Below are positions 8,207-17,182 of a DNA stretch of 64,000 bases, one piece after another (the first letter of the stretch is position 1; each line of letters starts with the position of its first letter). The notes beneath the pieces are model-generated. The model saw only the letters and a program-made list of their open reading frames with translations, did no database searches and had not been told where the DNA came from. This stretch comes from Nocardia arthritidis NBRC 100137 (GTDB lineage Bacteria > Actinomycetota > Actinomycetes > Mycobacteriales > Mycobacteriaceae), in assembly GCF_001612765.1 (NCBI RefSeq), contig NZ_BDBB01000003.1:124001-188000 (forward strand), read 5' to 3'. A program made the position numbers and the translations under genes.

Positions 8207-9289
8207 ATGATCTGCACGGTGGTCTGGGGGACCGGCAATGTCGGCCGGGCGGCCATCCGGGCCGTCGAGGCCCACCCGGCGCTGCGTTTGACCGGGGTGC
8301 TCGTGCACGATCCGGCGAAGATCGGCCGCGACGCGGGTGAACTCGGTGGGCTCGGCCATGATCTCGGCGTCCCGGCCACCGACGACGTCGGCGGCGTTCT
8401 CGACGCGCACCCGGACGCGGTGGTCTACGCGGCTTCCGGCGATATCCGTCCCGACGACGCGCTGGCCGATATCCTGCGCGCACTCCGCGCGGGCGCGGTG
8501 GTCGTCACCCCGGCCCTCTACGCCCTCTACGATCCGCGCAACGCACCGCCGGAGGTCCGCGACCCGGTGCTGGCCGCGATCGCCGAGGGCGGCGGCTCGC
8601 TGTTCGTCTCCGGCATCGACCCCGGTTGGGGCAACGATGTGCTGCCCCTGCTGATCAGCGGGCTGGGCAGCACCGTGGAGACGATCCGCTGTCAGGAGAT
8701 CTTCGACTACTCCACCTACGACCAGCCGGACTCGGTGCGCTACCTGGTCGGCATGGGCCAGCCGATGGACTATCAGCCGCCGATGCTCGCGCCGTCGGTG
8801 CCTACCATGGTGTGGGGCGGGCAGATCCGGCTCATGGCACGGGCGCTCGGCGCCGAACTCGACGAGATCCGCGAGACGCTGGACCGGCGTGCCCTGGATG
8901 CCACCGTCATCACGGCATCCATGGGCGAGTTCGCGGCGGGCACGCAGGGCGCCGTGCGATTCGAAGTCCAGGGCATCGTCGAAGGGCGGCCGCGTCTGAT
9001 CATCGAGCACGTCACTCGCATCCATCCCTCCTGCGCGCCCGATTGGCCCACACCGGCCGACGGCGGCGCGGGTGCGCACCGGGTGATCATCGAGGGTCAC
9101 CCGCGCATCGAGGTGACCGTCGAGGCCACCGACGAAGACGGCAACCGCTCCGCGGGCGGGAACGCCACGGCCGTCGGCCGCCTGGTCGGCGCCATCGACT
9201 GGCTGATGGCCGCGCGACCCGGACTCTACGACGCACTGGACATCCCGCTGCGGCCCGCGGCCGGCAAACTCGGAAGGAAGCACCCATGA
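8207..9289 (+). CDS. DapB-like NAD(P)-binding dehydrogenase
   Basis: A 360-aa protein with an N-terminal Rossmann fold: ICTVVWGTGNVGRAAIRAV gives the GxGxxG loop at about residues 8-13. Homologues in mycobacteria are annotated as dihydrodipicolinate-reductase-like or 2,4-diaminopentanoate-dehydrogenase-like. Conserved-looking segments are VYAASGDIRPDDALADILRA, SGIDPGWGNDVLPLLISG and HVTRIHPSCAPDWPTP. It is not the housekeeping DapB, which is about 250 aa. The ATG at 8207 begins directly at the Rossmann strand; upstream residues in the same frame are unconserved. The substrate is unknown. Its TGA overlaps the ATG of the next gene, so the two probably act in the same step or pathway. Confidence 0.8.
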   Translation: MICTVVWGTGNVGRAAIRAVEAHPALRLTGVLVHDPAKIGRDAGELGGLGHDLGVPATDDVGGVLDAHPDAVVYAASGDIRPDDALADILRALRAGAVVVTPALYALYDPRNAPPEVRDPVLAAIAEGGGSLFVSGIDPGWGNDVLPLLISGLGSTVETIRCQEIFDYSTYDQPDSVRYLVGMGQPMDYQPPMLAPSVPTMVWGGQIRLMARALGAELDEIRETLDRRALDATVITASMGEFAAGTQGAVRFEVQGIVEGRPRLIIEHVTRIHPSCAPDWPTPADGGAGAHRVIIEGHPRIEVTVEATDEDGNRSAGGNATAVGRLVGAIDWLMAARPGLYDALDIPLRPAAGKLGRKHP

Positions 9290-9777
9290 TCATCGATGTC
9301 CCCGAGGGGAAGGATCCGATCGGCTACGTCTGGGGCGAAATGGTTCCCGGCATCGGCGTCGCGGCCTCGAACTTCTCGCTGTCGGTGTACTCGCACAGCA
9401 CGCTCGGCCTGCGCGAATTCGAGGCGGCCCGACTGCGCATCGCCCAGATCAACGGGTGCCTGTTCTGCATGGACTGGCGCACCGAACGGGACGGCGCCAA
9501 AGTCGAGCCGGAATTCGCCGACGCGGTCACGCGGTGGCGCACCACCGACGCCTTCGACGAACGCACCAGGCTCGCCGCCGAATACGCCGAACGCTACGCC
9601 ACCGACCACCACAATCTCGACGAAGAGTTCTGGAACCGGATGTTCGCCCACTACACCCAGGCGGAAGTGGTGGAGCTGAGCATGAGCATCGGCTCGTGGC
9701 TCGCTTTCGGCCGGCTGAATCATGTGCTCGGCCTCGATTCGGTCTGCGTACTGCCCGATCATTCCGCCGGTCGATGA
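9286..9777 (+). CDS. Carboxymuconolactone decarboxylase / AhpD-like protein
   Basis: A 163-aa helical protein with the CMD-domain core around residues 45-75: LREFEAARLRIAQINGCLFCMDWRTERDG is an AhpD-type helix, with a redox-capable CLFC (CxxC) pair. The AhpD histidine after the CxxC motif is not present (CLFCMDW), so peroxidase-reductase activity is uncertain. The start at 9286 overlaps the previous stop (ATGA) and follows GGAAGGA. Translational coupling suggests it serves the same substrate as the dehydrogenase upstream. Confidence 0.82.
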   Translation: MIIDVPEGKDPIGYVWGEMVPGIGVAASNFSLSVYSHSTLGLREFEAARLRIAQINGCLFCMDWRTERDGAKVEPEFADAVTRWRTTDAFDERTRLAAEYAERYATDHHNLDEEFWNRMFAHYTQAEVVELSMSIGSWLAFGRLNHVLGLDSVCVLPDHSAGR

Positions 9778-9793
9778 ATCGGCGCCGGAGAAG

Positions 9794-10501
9794 CTAAGCC
9801 GGAATTCTCGACACCCAGGCGGGCTGCCCGTCGACCAGGCCCAATTCGAACTCCTCGGGAGCATCCAGCACGGCGCCGAGTTGACGGAGCGCTCGCTGCG
9901 CCGAGATCTCCGCCGGAAAACGGATGTATTCGAGGGTCGCGCCGGATATCCGGGCTCGGAATCGGTACCGGAATTCGACGTGACCCGCGTAGGTCAGCGC
10001 GATGCGGCCCTGCCAGTCGATGTCGTGCCTGCCGTCGGGACGCCGGGTGAAGAACACCTCCTGGTCGGCGACCGAGTCGTGCCCGAGCAGATAGATGTTG
10101 AACGCCAGGCATTCGACGTCGTCGGCGTGCGCGAGGGGCAGTGGATCGACCGTGAGACGTTGCGGCTGTTCGGACCTCAGCAGGAAAGGACGGCCGGGGG
10201 CTGCGGCGCGCAGCCCGGTGGCGTCGTCTTCGCCCCAATACGTGGACGACAGCGTGCAGCTGTGATAGTTCTGCCAGGTGATCGGCGACATCCAGCTCTC
10301 GCCGTTGTCCTCGTCGTCAGCGGCGTCGCGTTCGGCGTTGTACGCCGCGGAGCGCAGATGCAGATCGAACCACAGGCTGCCGGCCTGGTCCATGCGGCCG
10401 GTCCACGCGAACTCTTCGATCGCGTGCCCTTCCGGCCACGGATTTCCCGGGAACACAATTCTCCCGGCGGGCGAGAAACGCACCAGGTCGGTCCTTTCCA
10501 T
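9794..10501 (-). CDS. Conserved hypothetical protein, 235 aa
   Basis: Family not recognised. The product is acidic, soluble and rich in aromatic residues and beta-type segments (GSLWFDLHLRSAAYN, ITWQNYHSCTLSSTYWG, IALTYAGHVEFRYRFRARI). No signal peptide or membrane segment is seen. The start is placed at the ATG at 10501 (MERTDLVRFSPAGRIVF), because upstream residues in the frame are Arg/Gly-rich and overlap the leader. It converges closely on the AhpD-like gene (16 bases between stops). GC-rich codon use like its neighbours supports a real gene. Confidence 0.6.
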   Translation of the reverse strand: MERTDLVRFSPAGRIVFPGNPWPEGHAIEEFAWTGRMDQAGSLWFDLHLRSAAYNAERDAADDEDNGESWMSPITWQNYHSCTLSSTYWGEDDATGLRAAAPGRPFLLRSEQPQRLTVDPLPLAHADDVECLAFNIYLLGHDSVADQEVFFTRRPDGRHDIDWQGRIALTYAGHVEFRYRFRARISGATLEYIRFPAEISAQRALRQLGAVLDAPEEFELGLVDGQPAWVSRIPA

Positions 10502-10578
10502 GCCGACACACCCTAGCGACCGAGACCGACAAACTCGACATGCCAGAACCGGGAAGCCGCGCCGTGCCGGGTTCCGCC

Positions 10579-12141
10579 TCAGGCGTTGGCCGGTGTCTCC
10601 TCCTCCGGTTGAGCGGCCGGAGGCTCGTCCACCGTCCGCTTCGGCCCGGTGAACCAGGTCCGGGCCGACACCAGCCACCAGATGCCGATCGCGCCCACCA
10701 CGCCCACCAGGGTGATCGGGGCGTAATTCACGCTGCTCCAGGTGAATTCACTGTGCCAGGGATACCCGCGGGCGTCGGTCGGCAGGATGAACAGCACGCT
10801 GATCAGCGCGATCCAGATCAGCGCGACCGATCCGACCGGGCGGTACCACGACCCCAGTTGCCATGGACCGGTGCGGAATCGAGCACCGTGGCGCTGCCGC
10901 AGCAGGATCGGGATGCCGTAGGCGATATAGAGCCCGATGGTCGCGATCGAGGTGGCCGCGGCGTAGGCGGTCGGTGCGTTCGCCGGGGGTACCAGCATCG
11001 AGGGAATCAGCAGCACGAACGCGAAGAACGAGATGAACAGCACGGCGTGCACCGGCACCTTCCGCGGGGAAAGCCTCGACCAGAACTTCGACCCGGGCAC
11101 CGCGCCGTCGCGGGCGAACGCGAACAGCATCCGGGAGGCGGAGGTCACCGAGGCATATCCGCAGAACAATTGCGCGATCGCCGCGATGATCAGCAGCAGT
11201 CCCGACCAGAACCCGCTCAGCGAGTTCTCCAGGATATAGATGACGGGGTAGCCGCTGTTCTTCTCCGGGTCCAGCGCATCGTCGAGATTCGGAATGGCGA
11301 ACGTCACCGCCATGATGAGCAGATATCCGGCGATCGCCGACACGACGATCGTGTTGATGATGCCTTTGGCGGCCATCCGGGACGCGTCGTGCGTTTCCTC
11401 CGACATATGCGCCGAAGCGTCGTAGCCGGTGAATGTGTACTGCGCGTGCAGCAGGCCGAGCAGGAAGCTGAACGCGACCCCGCCGAATCCGATCGCGCTG
11501 TTGTCGACGGCCTCGGTGAAGACCCATCCGGCGCTTCGGTGGTGTTGCGCCCCGAAACCGAGGACGACTACGAAAATCGCCACGCCACCGACATGCCACC
11601 ACGCGGACACATTGTTGATCACCGCCGACAGATGCGGGCCGAGCGCGTTCAAGACCGCGTGCAAGACCAGAATGGCGGCGAACACCAGGAAGATCGCGGT
11701 GCGGTCGGTGCCGATCTCGATCCCGACGACGTTCAGCACGACGGTGGTGAAGATGGCCGCGCCGTAATCGATCGCCGCGGTGACCGCGATCTGTCCGATC
11801 AGGTTGAACCACCCGGTGAACCACCCCCACACCGGTCCGCCCAGTTCGGCGGCCCACCAGTACAGCCCGCCCGAGGTGGGGTAGGCGGAAGCCAATTCCG
11901 CCATGGCGAGCCCCACGAACAGCACCATGATCGAGACCAGTGGCCATCCCCAGGACATGGTGATCGGGCCGCCGTTCGCCAAACCGATGCCGTAGCTGGC
12001 CAACCCGCCGGTCAGGATGGACACGATGGTGAAGCTGATGGCGAAATTGGAGAAGCCCGACCAGGATCTGGCGAGTTCTTGTTTGTAGCCCAGTTCGGCG
12101 AGCCGACGTTCGTCGTCGGAAGGGGGTCGGGTGTCGGTCAT
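10579..12141 (-). CDS. APC-superfamily amino acid/choline-type permease
   Basis: A 520-aa integral membrane transporter with about 12 hydrophobic segments. The N-terminal LGYKQELARSWSGFSNFAIS followed by SYGIGLANGGPITMSWGWPLV is typical of the amino acid-choline transporter (ACT) branch of the APC superfamily. YPTSGGLYWWAAEL and TGYDASAHMSEETHDAS are characteristic substrate-site and loop segments. It probably imports an amino acid, GABA-like compound or choline by proton or cation coupling; the substrate cannot be fixed from sequence. The C-terminus is a hydrophilic Pro/Glu tail. It is divergently transcribed from the FAD oxidoreductase with about 150 bases between starts. Confidence 0.85.
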   Translation of the reverse strand: MTDTRPPSDDERRLAELGYKQELARSWSGFSNFAISFTIVSILTGGLASYGIGLANGGPITMSWGWPLVSIMVLFVGLAMAELASAYPTSGGLYWWAAELGGPVWGWFTGWFNLIGQIAVTAAIDYGAAIFTTVVLNVVGIEIGTDRTAIFLVFAAILVLHAVLNALGPHLSAVINNVSAWWHVGGVAIFVVVLGFGAQHHRSAGWVFTEAVDNSAIGFGGVAFSFLLGLLHAQYTFTGYDASAHMSEETHDASRMAAKGIINTIVVSAIAGYLLIMAVTFAIPNLDDALDPEKNSGYPVIYILENSLSGFWSGLLLIIAAIAQLFCGYASVTSASRMLFAFARDGAVPGSKFWSRLSPRKVPVHAVLFISFFAFVLLIPSMLVPPANAPTAYAAATSIATIGLYIAYGIPILLRQRHGARFRTGPWQLGSWYRPVGSVALIWIALISVLFILPTDARGYPWHSEFTWSSVNYAPITLVGVVGAIGIWWLVSARTWFTGPKRTVDEPPAAQPEEETPANA

Positions 12142-12293
12142 ATCGTGCTCCCGGGTGAAAACGCTGCCCTCATATCGCGTTTGCCAGAAGATCAGTGTGC
12201 GGTACCGACCGGTCGACCGCAGGGCAACCAGCCAATTCGCGAAACGGCGGCCCCGGCGCCCGCCCAGGGGACGCCGAACGTAGCGTGAGGGCC

Positions 12294-13667
12294 ATGAGCG
12301 AGCGACTGGTGGTCATCGGCGGTGACGCGACGGGCATGTCGGCGGCCTCCCAGGCACGCCGGATGAAGGACGCGAGCGCGCTGGAGATCGTCGTCTTCGA
12401 ACGCGGCGGGTTCACCTCGTACTCGGCCTGCGGCATTCCCTACTGGGTCGGCGGGCACGTCGCCGAGCGGGACGCCCTGATCGCCCGCACACCCGACGAA
12501 CACCGCTCCCGCGACATCGACCTGCGGCTGTACACCGAGGTGACCGAGATCGACGTCGACGCGGGCCGGGTGCGCTACCGCGACCGGCAGACCGGCGCCT
12601 CGGCGTGGATGCCCTACGACCACCTGGTGATCGGCACCGGCGCGCGCCCGGTCCGGCCACCGCTGCCCGGTATCGACGCGCAGGGTGTGCACGGAGTGCA
12701 GACCCTCGACGACGGGCAGGCGCTGCTCGGGACGCTGGAGCAAGCGCGCGGTAACCGCGCCGTCGTGGTGGGCGCGGGCTACATCGGCGTGGAGATGGCG
12801 GAGGCGCTCATCCGGCGTGGTTACGACGTCACCATGGTCAACCGCGGTCCCGAACCGATGTCCACGCTCGATCCCGATATGGGCGCGCTGGTGCGCGAGG
12901 CGATGTGCGGGATGGGCATCAAGGTCGTCGGCGACGCGGACGTGGCCGGGCTGCGGACCGCCGAGGACGGCCGGGTCGCCGCGGTCGTCACCGATGCCGC
13001 GGAATATCCGGCGGACATCGTGGTGCTGGGCATCGGCGTGCACCCGGAGACCGAACTGGCCCGCGCAGCCGGACTTCCGCTGGGGCAGCACGGCGGGCTG
13101 CGGACCGATCTCGCCATGCGGGTGCGCGGGCAGGAGAACATCTGGGCCGGCGGCGACTGCGTCGAGGTGCTGGATCTGGTCTCGGGCCGGGAACGCCACA
13201 TTCCGCTCGGCACCCACGCCAACAAACACGGTCAGATCATCGGCGCGAACATCGGCGGGGGATACGCGATCTTTCCCGGCGTCGTGGGCACCGCGGTCAG
13301 CAAGGTCTGCGAACTCGAGGTGGCCCGAACGGGCCTGCGCGAGAAGGACGCCCAGGCGGCCGGTCTGCAATTCGTGACCGTCACGGTGGAGGCCACCAAC
13401 CGGGCGGGCTATTACCCGGACGCGGCGCCGATGACGGTGAAGATGCTCGCCGAGCGTTTCACCGGCCGTCTGCTCGGCGCGCAGATCGTGGGTCGCGAGG
13501 GCGCGGGCAAACGCGTCGACATCGCGGCGGTCGCGCTGACCGCCCGGATGACCGTCGAGCAGATGACGATGCTCGACCTCGGCTACGCGCCGCCGTTCTC
13601 CCCGGTGTGGGACCCGGTTCTGGTGGCCGCGCGCAAAGCCGTCACCGCCGTGCGCGAGCGCCGGTAG
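12294..13667 (+). CDS. CoA-disulfide-reductase-like FAD/NAD(P) oxidoreductase
   Basis: A 457-aa two-dinucleotide-fold flavoprotein. The N-terminal FAD loop is RLVVIGGDATGMSAAS, the NAD(P) loop VVVGAGYIGVEMAEAL lies near residue 160, and the second FAD motif is ENIWAGGDCVEV. A single redox cysteine, Cys46 in SYSACGIPYWVGG, matches the active site of the CoA-disulfide reductase / NADH oxidase group rather than the CxxxxC pair of glutathione reductases. The C-terminal dimerisation domain is present. It likely reduces low-molecular-weight disulfides or peroxides. The start at 12294 is preceded by GAGGG. The stop is five bases from the convergent ankyrin gene. Confidence 0.83.
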   Translation: MSERLVVIGGDATGMSAASQARRMKDASALEIVVFERGGFTSYSACGIPYWVGGHVAERDALIARTPDEHRSRDIDLRLYTEVTEIDVDAGRVRYRDRQTGASAWMPYDHLVIGTGARPVRPPLPGIDAQGVHGVQTLDDGQALLGTLEQARGNRAVVVGAGYIGVEMAEALIRRGYDVTMVNRGPEPMSTLDPDMGALVREAMCGMGIKVVGDADVAGLRTAEDGRVAAVVTDAAEYPADIVVLGIGVHPETELARAAGLPLGQHGGLRTDLAMRVRGQENIWAGGDCVEVLDLVSGRERHIPLGTHANKHGQIIGANIGGGYAIFPGVVGTAVSKVCELEVARTGLREKDAQAAGLQFVTVTVEATNRAGYYPDAAPMTVKMLAERFTGRLLGAQIVGREGAGKRVDIAAVALTARMTVEQMTMLDLGYAPPFSPVWDPVLVAARKAVTAVRERR

Positions 13668-13672
13668 CGCGC

Positions 13673-14065
13673 TCAGGCGCCGAAGAGTTCGAGCAGTTCG
13701 TTCTTGCCGAACATGACCGCGGCGTCGCGGGCCGACGGAGTGCCCGCGTCGGGGTCGGCTCCGGCCGCTGTGAGGCGCCGGACGATCTCGGTCTCGCCCT
13801 TGAAAACCGCCCCCGCCAGCGGAGTTCGGCCTTTGTCGTTCGCGCGGTTCGGATCGGCCGACCGCTCCAGCAGCGCCGCCACGGCCTCGGTGTGTCCGTG
13901 GTAGGCGGCGAGCATGAGCAGCGTGTCGCCCGCGTCGTTGGTGAGGTCGACCGGCACGCCCGCGTCCACATAGGCGGCCAGCCGCGCGGAGTCACCTCGG
14001 CGAGCGAAGTCGAACACCTTGCCGGCCAACTCGAGCAGTTCCGGATCGATCTCCTCGGCGCTCAT
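13673..14065 (-). CDS. Ankyrin-repeat protein
   Basis: A 130-aa protein built of about three ankyrin units: DFARRGDSARLAAYVDAGVPVDLTN, GDTLLMLAAYHGHTEAVAALLERSADPNR and GRTPLAGAVFKGETEIVRRLTAAGADPD. Each shows the G-TxLxxAAxxGH…LLxxGADP pattern. No other domain, signal or membrane segment is seen. Ankyrin repeats bind proteins, so it is probably an adaptor or inhibitor. The ATG at 14065 is chosen for a strong GGAGAGGAG site upstream. It lies 19 bases downstream of the udgX-like gene on the same strand, so the two are probably co-transcribed. Confidence 0.85.
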   Translation of the reverse strand: MSAEEIDPELLELAGKVFDFARRGDSARLAAYVDAGVPVDLTNDAGDTLLMLAAYHGHTEAVAALLERSADPNRANDKGRTPLAGAVFKGETEIVRRLTAAGADPDAGTPSARDAAVMFGKNELLELFGA

Positions 14066-14084
14066 CCGCTCACTCCTCTCCCGG

Positions 14085-14714
14085 TCAGCGCGTCGCCGCA
14101 GGCTTTCCCAGTTGTTCCCGCACAATGCGCAGATCGGCGACGAACGCATCGTAGGCCGCGGTGCGGTCGTGCGCGCGCAGCACCGACGACGGGTGCACCG
14201 TGGCGATCGCGCGGAACTCCGCTGTCTCGACGACCTCGCCGCGGCGTTCGCTGACCTTGAACGAAGGGCCCAGCAGCGCCTGCGCGGCGATCGCCCCGAG
14301 ACACACCACCAATCGCGGACGCAGCAGACCGAGTTCGGCGTCGAGCCATGCCGAACAGGCGACCACCTCGGTGCGGCCGGGTGGCTTGTGGATCCGCCGT
14401 TTGCCGCGCTCGACGAACTTGAAGTGTTTCACCGCATTGGTCACGTAGACCGCGTCGCGATCGATGCCGACGTCCGCCAGCGCCCGGTCGAGTAGCCGTC
14501 CCGCCGGTCCGACGAACGGCTGCCCCGCCACGTCCTCCTGATCGCCGGGTTGCTCGCCGATCAGCACGACATCCGCGTCCGGAGGACCCGCACCGAAGAC
14601 GGTCTGCGTGGCGTGGCGGTAGAGATCGCAGCCACGGCAATCGCACGCCGCCTTGCGCAGCCGCGCCAGGTCCGCGTCCTCGGGGACGAACATCGCGGCG
14701 CCGGGCGCCTTCAT
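14085..14714 (-). CDS. udgX: UdgX-type uracil-DNA glycosylase
   Basis: A uracil-DNA glycosylase of the UdgX group, which excises uracil and stays covalently linked to the abasic DNA. The 209-aa protein carries motif I GEQPGDQED (about residues 53-61), the UdgX-specific loop GKRRIHKPPG with the crosslinking His at residue 109, the HPSSVLRA motif, and an N-terminal CDCRGC cluster plus later cysteines suited to a 4Fe-4S centre. The KRRIH loop separates it from ordinary family-4 enzymes. The start at 14714 has AGGAGG about nine bases upstream. It probably forms an operon with the ankyrin gene downstream. Confidence 0.93.
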   Translation of the reverse strand: MKAPGAAMFVPEDADLARLRKAACDCRGCDLYRHATQTVFGAGPPDADVVLIGEQPGDQEDVAGQPFVGPAGRLLDRALADVGIDRDAVYVTNAVKHFKFVERGKRRIHKPPGRTEVVACSAWLDAELGLLRPRLVVCLGAIAAQALLGPSFKVSERRGEVVETAEFRAIATVHPSSVLRAHDRTAAYDAFVADLRIVREQLGKPAATR

Positions 14715-14882
14715 CGCTGTTGGCCTCCTGCCCTCCGCGGGGCTGCGACCGCCATTCGCCGACCTCCTCTGCCCACCGGTGCTGTCGGCGGCTTACCCGT
14801 TTGCACGGGCCTCACGCGCCGGTCGCGAATCTCCCCTCCCACGTGCTGAACGACCGGGCATGGGTCGGTATAGTCGCCGCGG

Positions 14883-16190
14883 ATGAGTAGTGTCACCGCC
14901 ACCGCCGGAACGCCGATGTCCCAGAACCGTCGACTCTGGCGTGTGCTTCGGCTGGCGCCGGTCCTCTCGATCGCGTTCTCCGCGTTCTGTCTGCTGACAC
15001 CGGTCTGGCCGTTCCACAAGATCACCGGCGGGTTCATCGATCTGCAGGTGTATCGACTGGGCGTGGACGCCATGCGGCACGGCGCCGACATGTACGGGCA
15101 ACTGCCGCAGACCACCATCGGGGCGGGTCTGCCGTTCATCTACCCGCCGTTCGCCTCGCTCGCGCTCGGCCCGTTCGCGATGCTGCCCTGGGACGTGGCC
15201 GCACCGAGCTTCTTCTTCTCCTCGGTGGCCGCGCTCGCTCTCACGCTCTATCTGGTGGCGCGGCGGGTTTGGCCGCACGAGTCGCAGCGCGGGCTCGCCG
15301 TCTGGGCCACCGCGTGCGCGACTCCGTTGGGACTGTTGCTGGAGCCGATCCACTCCACGCTGGACTTCGGTCAGGTCAACCTGCTGCTGATGGCCTTGGT
15401 CGCCGCCGATTGCCTCACCCACAAGCCGCGCTGGCCCCGGGGCATGCTGATCGGCATCGCCGCCGCGATCAAGCTGACGCCCGCGGCGTTCGTGCTCTAC
15501 TTCCTGGTCCGCCGGGACTACCGTGCGGCCGCGACCGCCGCGGTCACCGGTGCGGCCGCGACGGCGCTGGGCTTCGCGATCCTGCCCAAGGAATCCGTCA
15601 AGTATTGGTTCGGCGGTCTCGGCAACGTGTCCGGGCTGAGCGGCTCGGCATTCCACACCAATCAGTCGATTCAAGCGGTGTTCGCTCGGTTCGAAGTGCC
15701 GGAGCCCGCCTTCACCGCGATCTGGTTGGTCCTCGGTGCCATGGTGCTCGCGCTGGTCGTCACCGCGATGCGCCGGGCCGCCGACCTGCCCGCGCTCGCG
15801 CTGGCCCTCAACGCCGTCTTCACGCTGCTGGTCTCGCCGATCTCTTGGTCGCACCACTGGGTGTGGATCGCGCCCGCGTTGTTCGCCGTCGTCGGGTACG
15901 CGACCCGCCTGCCCGTCCGGCGGGCGATCGGTTGGTGGGTGACGTTCGTGGTCACCGCCGCGGTGTTCGTCATCGGCCCGCACAACTGGCTGCCCGACGG
16001 CGAGCACCGGGAGACCGCGTGGACGCCCTGGCAGCACTTCATCGGCAACACCTACGTCTGGTTCAGCGTGGTGCTCGTCGTGCTGTTCCTGATCAGCAGC
16101 AGGCGTAGCGTCGCGAGGGTCGCGAACCCGTTGCCGGACGAACCGGTTCACGCGTCCGATGCCACGCCCTCGGCGCTGACCGCACGCTGA
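14883..16190 (+). CDS. GT87 polyprenyl-phosphomannose-dependent mannosyltransferase
   Basis: A 435-aa polytopic membrane protein (about ten hydrophobic segments) of the GT87/DUF2029 family, which uses polyprenyl-phosphate-mannose to add alpha-1,2-mannose to PIMs, lipomannan or lipoarabinomannan. The first extracytoplasmic loop holds the family acidic site in FIDLQVYRLGVDAMRHGADMYG, followed by GLPFIYPPFASL and DFGQVNLLLMALVAAD. NVSGLSGSAFHTNQSIQA and SPISWSHHWVW are further GT87 segments. Whether it corresponds to PimE, MptC or another paralogue cannot be decided here. A single gene flanked by a divergent and a convergent gene. Confidence 0.85.
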   Translation: MSSVTATAGTPMSQNRRLWRVLRLAPVLSIAFSAFCLLTPVWPFHKITGGFIDLQVYRLGVDAMRHGADMYGQLPQTTIGAGLPFIYPPFASLALGPFAMLPWDVAAPSFFFSSVAALALTLYLVARRVWPHESQRGLAVWATACATPLGLLLEPIHSTLDFGQVNLLLMALVAADCLTHKPRWPRGMLIGIAAAIKLTPAAFVLYFLVRRDYRAAATAAVTGAAATALGFAILPKESVKYWFGGLGNVSGLSGSAFHTNQSIQAVFARFEVPEPAFTAIWLVLGAMVLALVVTAMRRAADLPALALALNAVFTLLVSPISWSHHWVWIAPALFAVVGYATRLPVRRAIGWWVTFVVTAAVFVIGPHNWLPDGEHRETAWTPWQHFIGNTYVWFSVVLVVLFLISSRRSVARVANPLPDEPVHASDATPSALTAR

Positions 16191-16220
16191 GGCGGGGAAC
16201 GGCGGCTACCTCTTGCCGCG

Positions 16221-16667
16221 TCAGCCCATGCCTGGCGCGGACGGCGCGACGAAAAGGAAGCTCTTCTCCTCGACGCGCTTTTTGATACGCCACTGGCCGT
16301 CTGCGCGGACGAACGTGTCCATGTACCACAGTCCGCACAGCATCATCGTCGGCGGCCCGTCACCGCCGGATACCAGCATCGGGTTGTGGCACATCGTCCG
16401 CCCGGTTGCCGTGTCACCGTCGACCGCGATGGACGAGTTGCTGATCAGATGTTGAAAGGCCGGGAAGTTCGGGAGGACGGAGGCGAGGAATTCTTTCGTT
16501 GCCGCCAGATCGCCTACCGAGCCGCCCATGGCCGAGTAGTCGATGTGCGCGTCGGGGGTGAATACCTCATCCAGCAGGTCCCACTGCCGAGTGTCGACCG
16601 CGTGCGAATACCGCACCATCAGGTCTTCGATCTCGAGTCGATCCGAAATCTCCTGCAACGACAGCAT
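16221..16667 (-). CDS. SnoaL-like / NTF2-fold protein
   Basis: A 148-aa alpha+beta-barrel protein. It shows the SnoaL_4-type start (LSLQEISDRLEIEDLMVRYSHAVDTRQWDLLDEVFTPDAHIDYS), with the Tyr/His and Asp residues found in ring-hydroxylating-dioxygenase beta-subunit, scytalone-dehydratase and cyclase relatives. The family includes many small hydratases and isomerases; the substrate is unknown. The ATG at 16667 has GGAGG at the right spacing, so the longer in-frame extension is not used. It converges on the mannosyltransferase with about 30 bases between stops. Confidence 0.82.
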   Translation of the reverse strand: MLSLQEISDRLEIEDLMVRYSHAVDTRQWDLLDEVFTPDAHIDYSAMGGSVGDLAATKEFLASVLPNFPAFQHLISNSSIAVDGDTATGRTMCHNPMLVSGGDGPPTMMLCGLWYMDTFVRADGQWRIKKRVEEKSFLFVAPSAPGMG

Positions 16668-16739
16668 GCCTGCCTCCGATTGACGTCGATACCCGGTAGA
16701 TGCCACCAGGATTCGGCGTGCGAGGCAAGGGCCGTGTGG

Positions 16740-16931
16740 TTACGCCCTGTGCGGCAGGATGTTCAGTACCAGCGTGAGCCCCGCCACAATGCTCACGCAC
16801 GCCACCAGGGTGGTGAACGCGGATTGGGTGATCGTCGCGATGCCGATGGAAAAGGCAAGGCACGTGGCTGAAGCGAGCGCGCCGGTTCCCGGTTCCACAC
16901 CGGCGATGCGGGTTGGTCGGTGATCCGTCAT
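16740..16931 (-). CDS. Small two-helix membrane protein
   Basis: A 63-aa open frame with two hydrophobic segments: ASATCLAFSIGIATITQSAF and FTTLVACVSIVAGLTLVLNIL. A short polar N-terminus precedes them and HRA follows. No family is recognised. It lies just upstream of the SnoaL-like gene on the same strand and could be co-transcribed. The ribosome-binding site is weak (GGGTAA about 11 bases upstream). Real status is uncertain, but the hydrophobic pattern is unlike random GC-rich shadows. Confidence 0.4.
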   Translation of the reverse strand: MTDHRPTRIAGVEPGTGALASATCLAFSIGIATITQSAFTTLVACVSIVAGLTLVLNILPHRA

Positions 16932-17142
16932 AGCTATGTATTACCCAGAGCGGGCCGTTACGAAACCGTGATGGACAGTCGGCTTCCTGCCCGCGCGTGT
17001 TCGCTGGTCAGGGTCTTCTCCGCGCCTCCGGCAGGACCGAGCCACGAGTCGCAGCACCGGCCCTCCACGCTGAGGGCGGCATACGGGCCGCTCTCTCGCG
17101 TACTTCTGCCTTTCGTACTCCTGAGCGACAGGCGGGCGTACA

Positions 17143-17154
17143 GTACGTACGTAC
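17143..17154. promoter_or_regulatory. 12-bp perfect palindrome upstream of the tam-like gene
   Basis: GTACGTACGTAC is self-complementary and lies about 30 bases before the start codon at 17183, where it could overlap the promoter. A further TTCGTAC lies about 30 bases upstream. It could be a repressor operator; no regulator gene is adjacent. Confidence 0.35.
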
Positions 17155-17182
17155 GGTTTGGTAGAGCGTCTCGGAGTGGCCG

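Noticed and set aside
12206..12215. 10-bp palindrome CGACCGGTCG between the permease and the FAD oxidoreductase
   Set aside because: Short GC palindromes of this size are common by chance in this genome and it has no extended symmetry.
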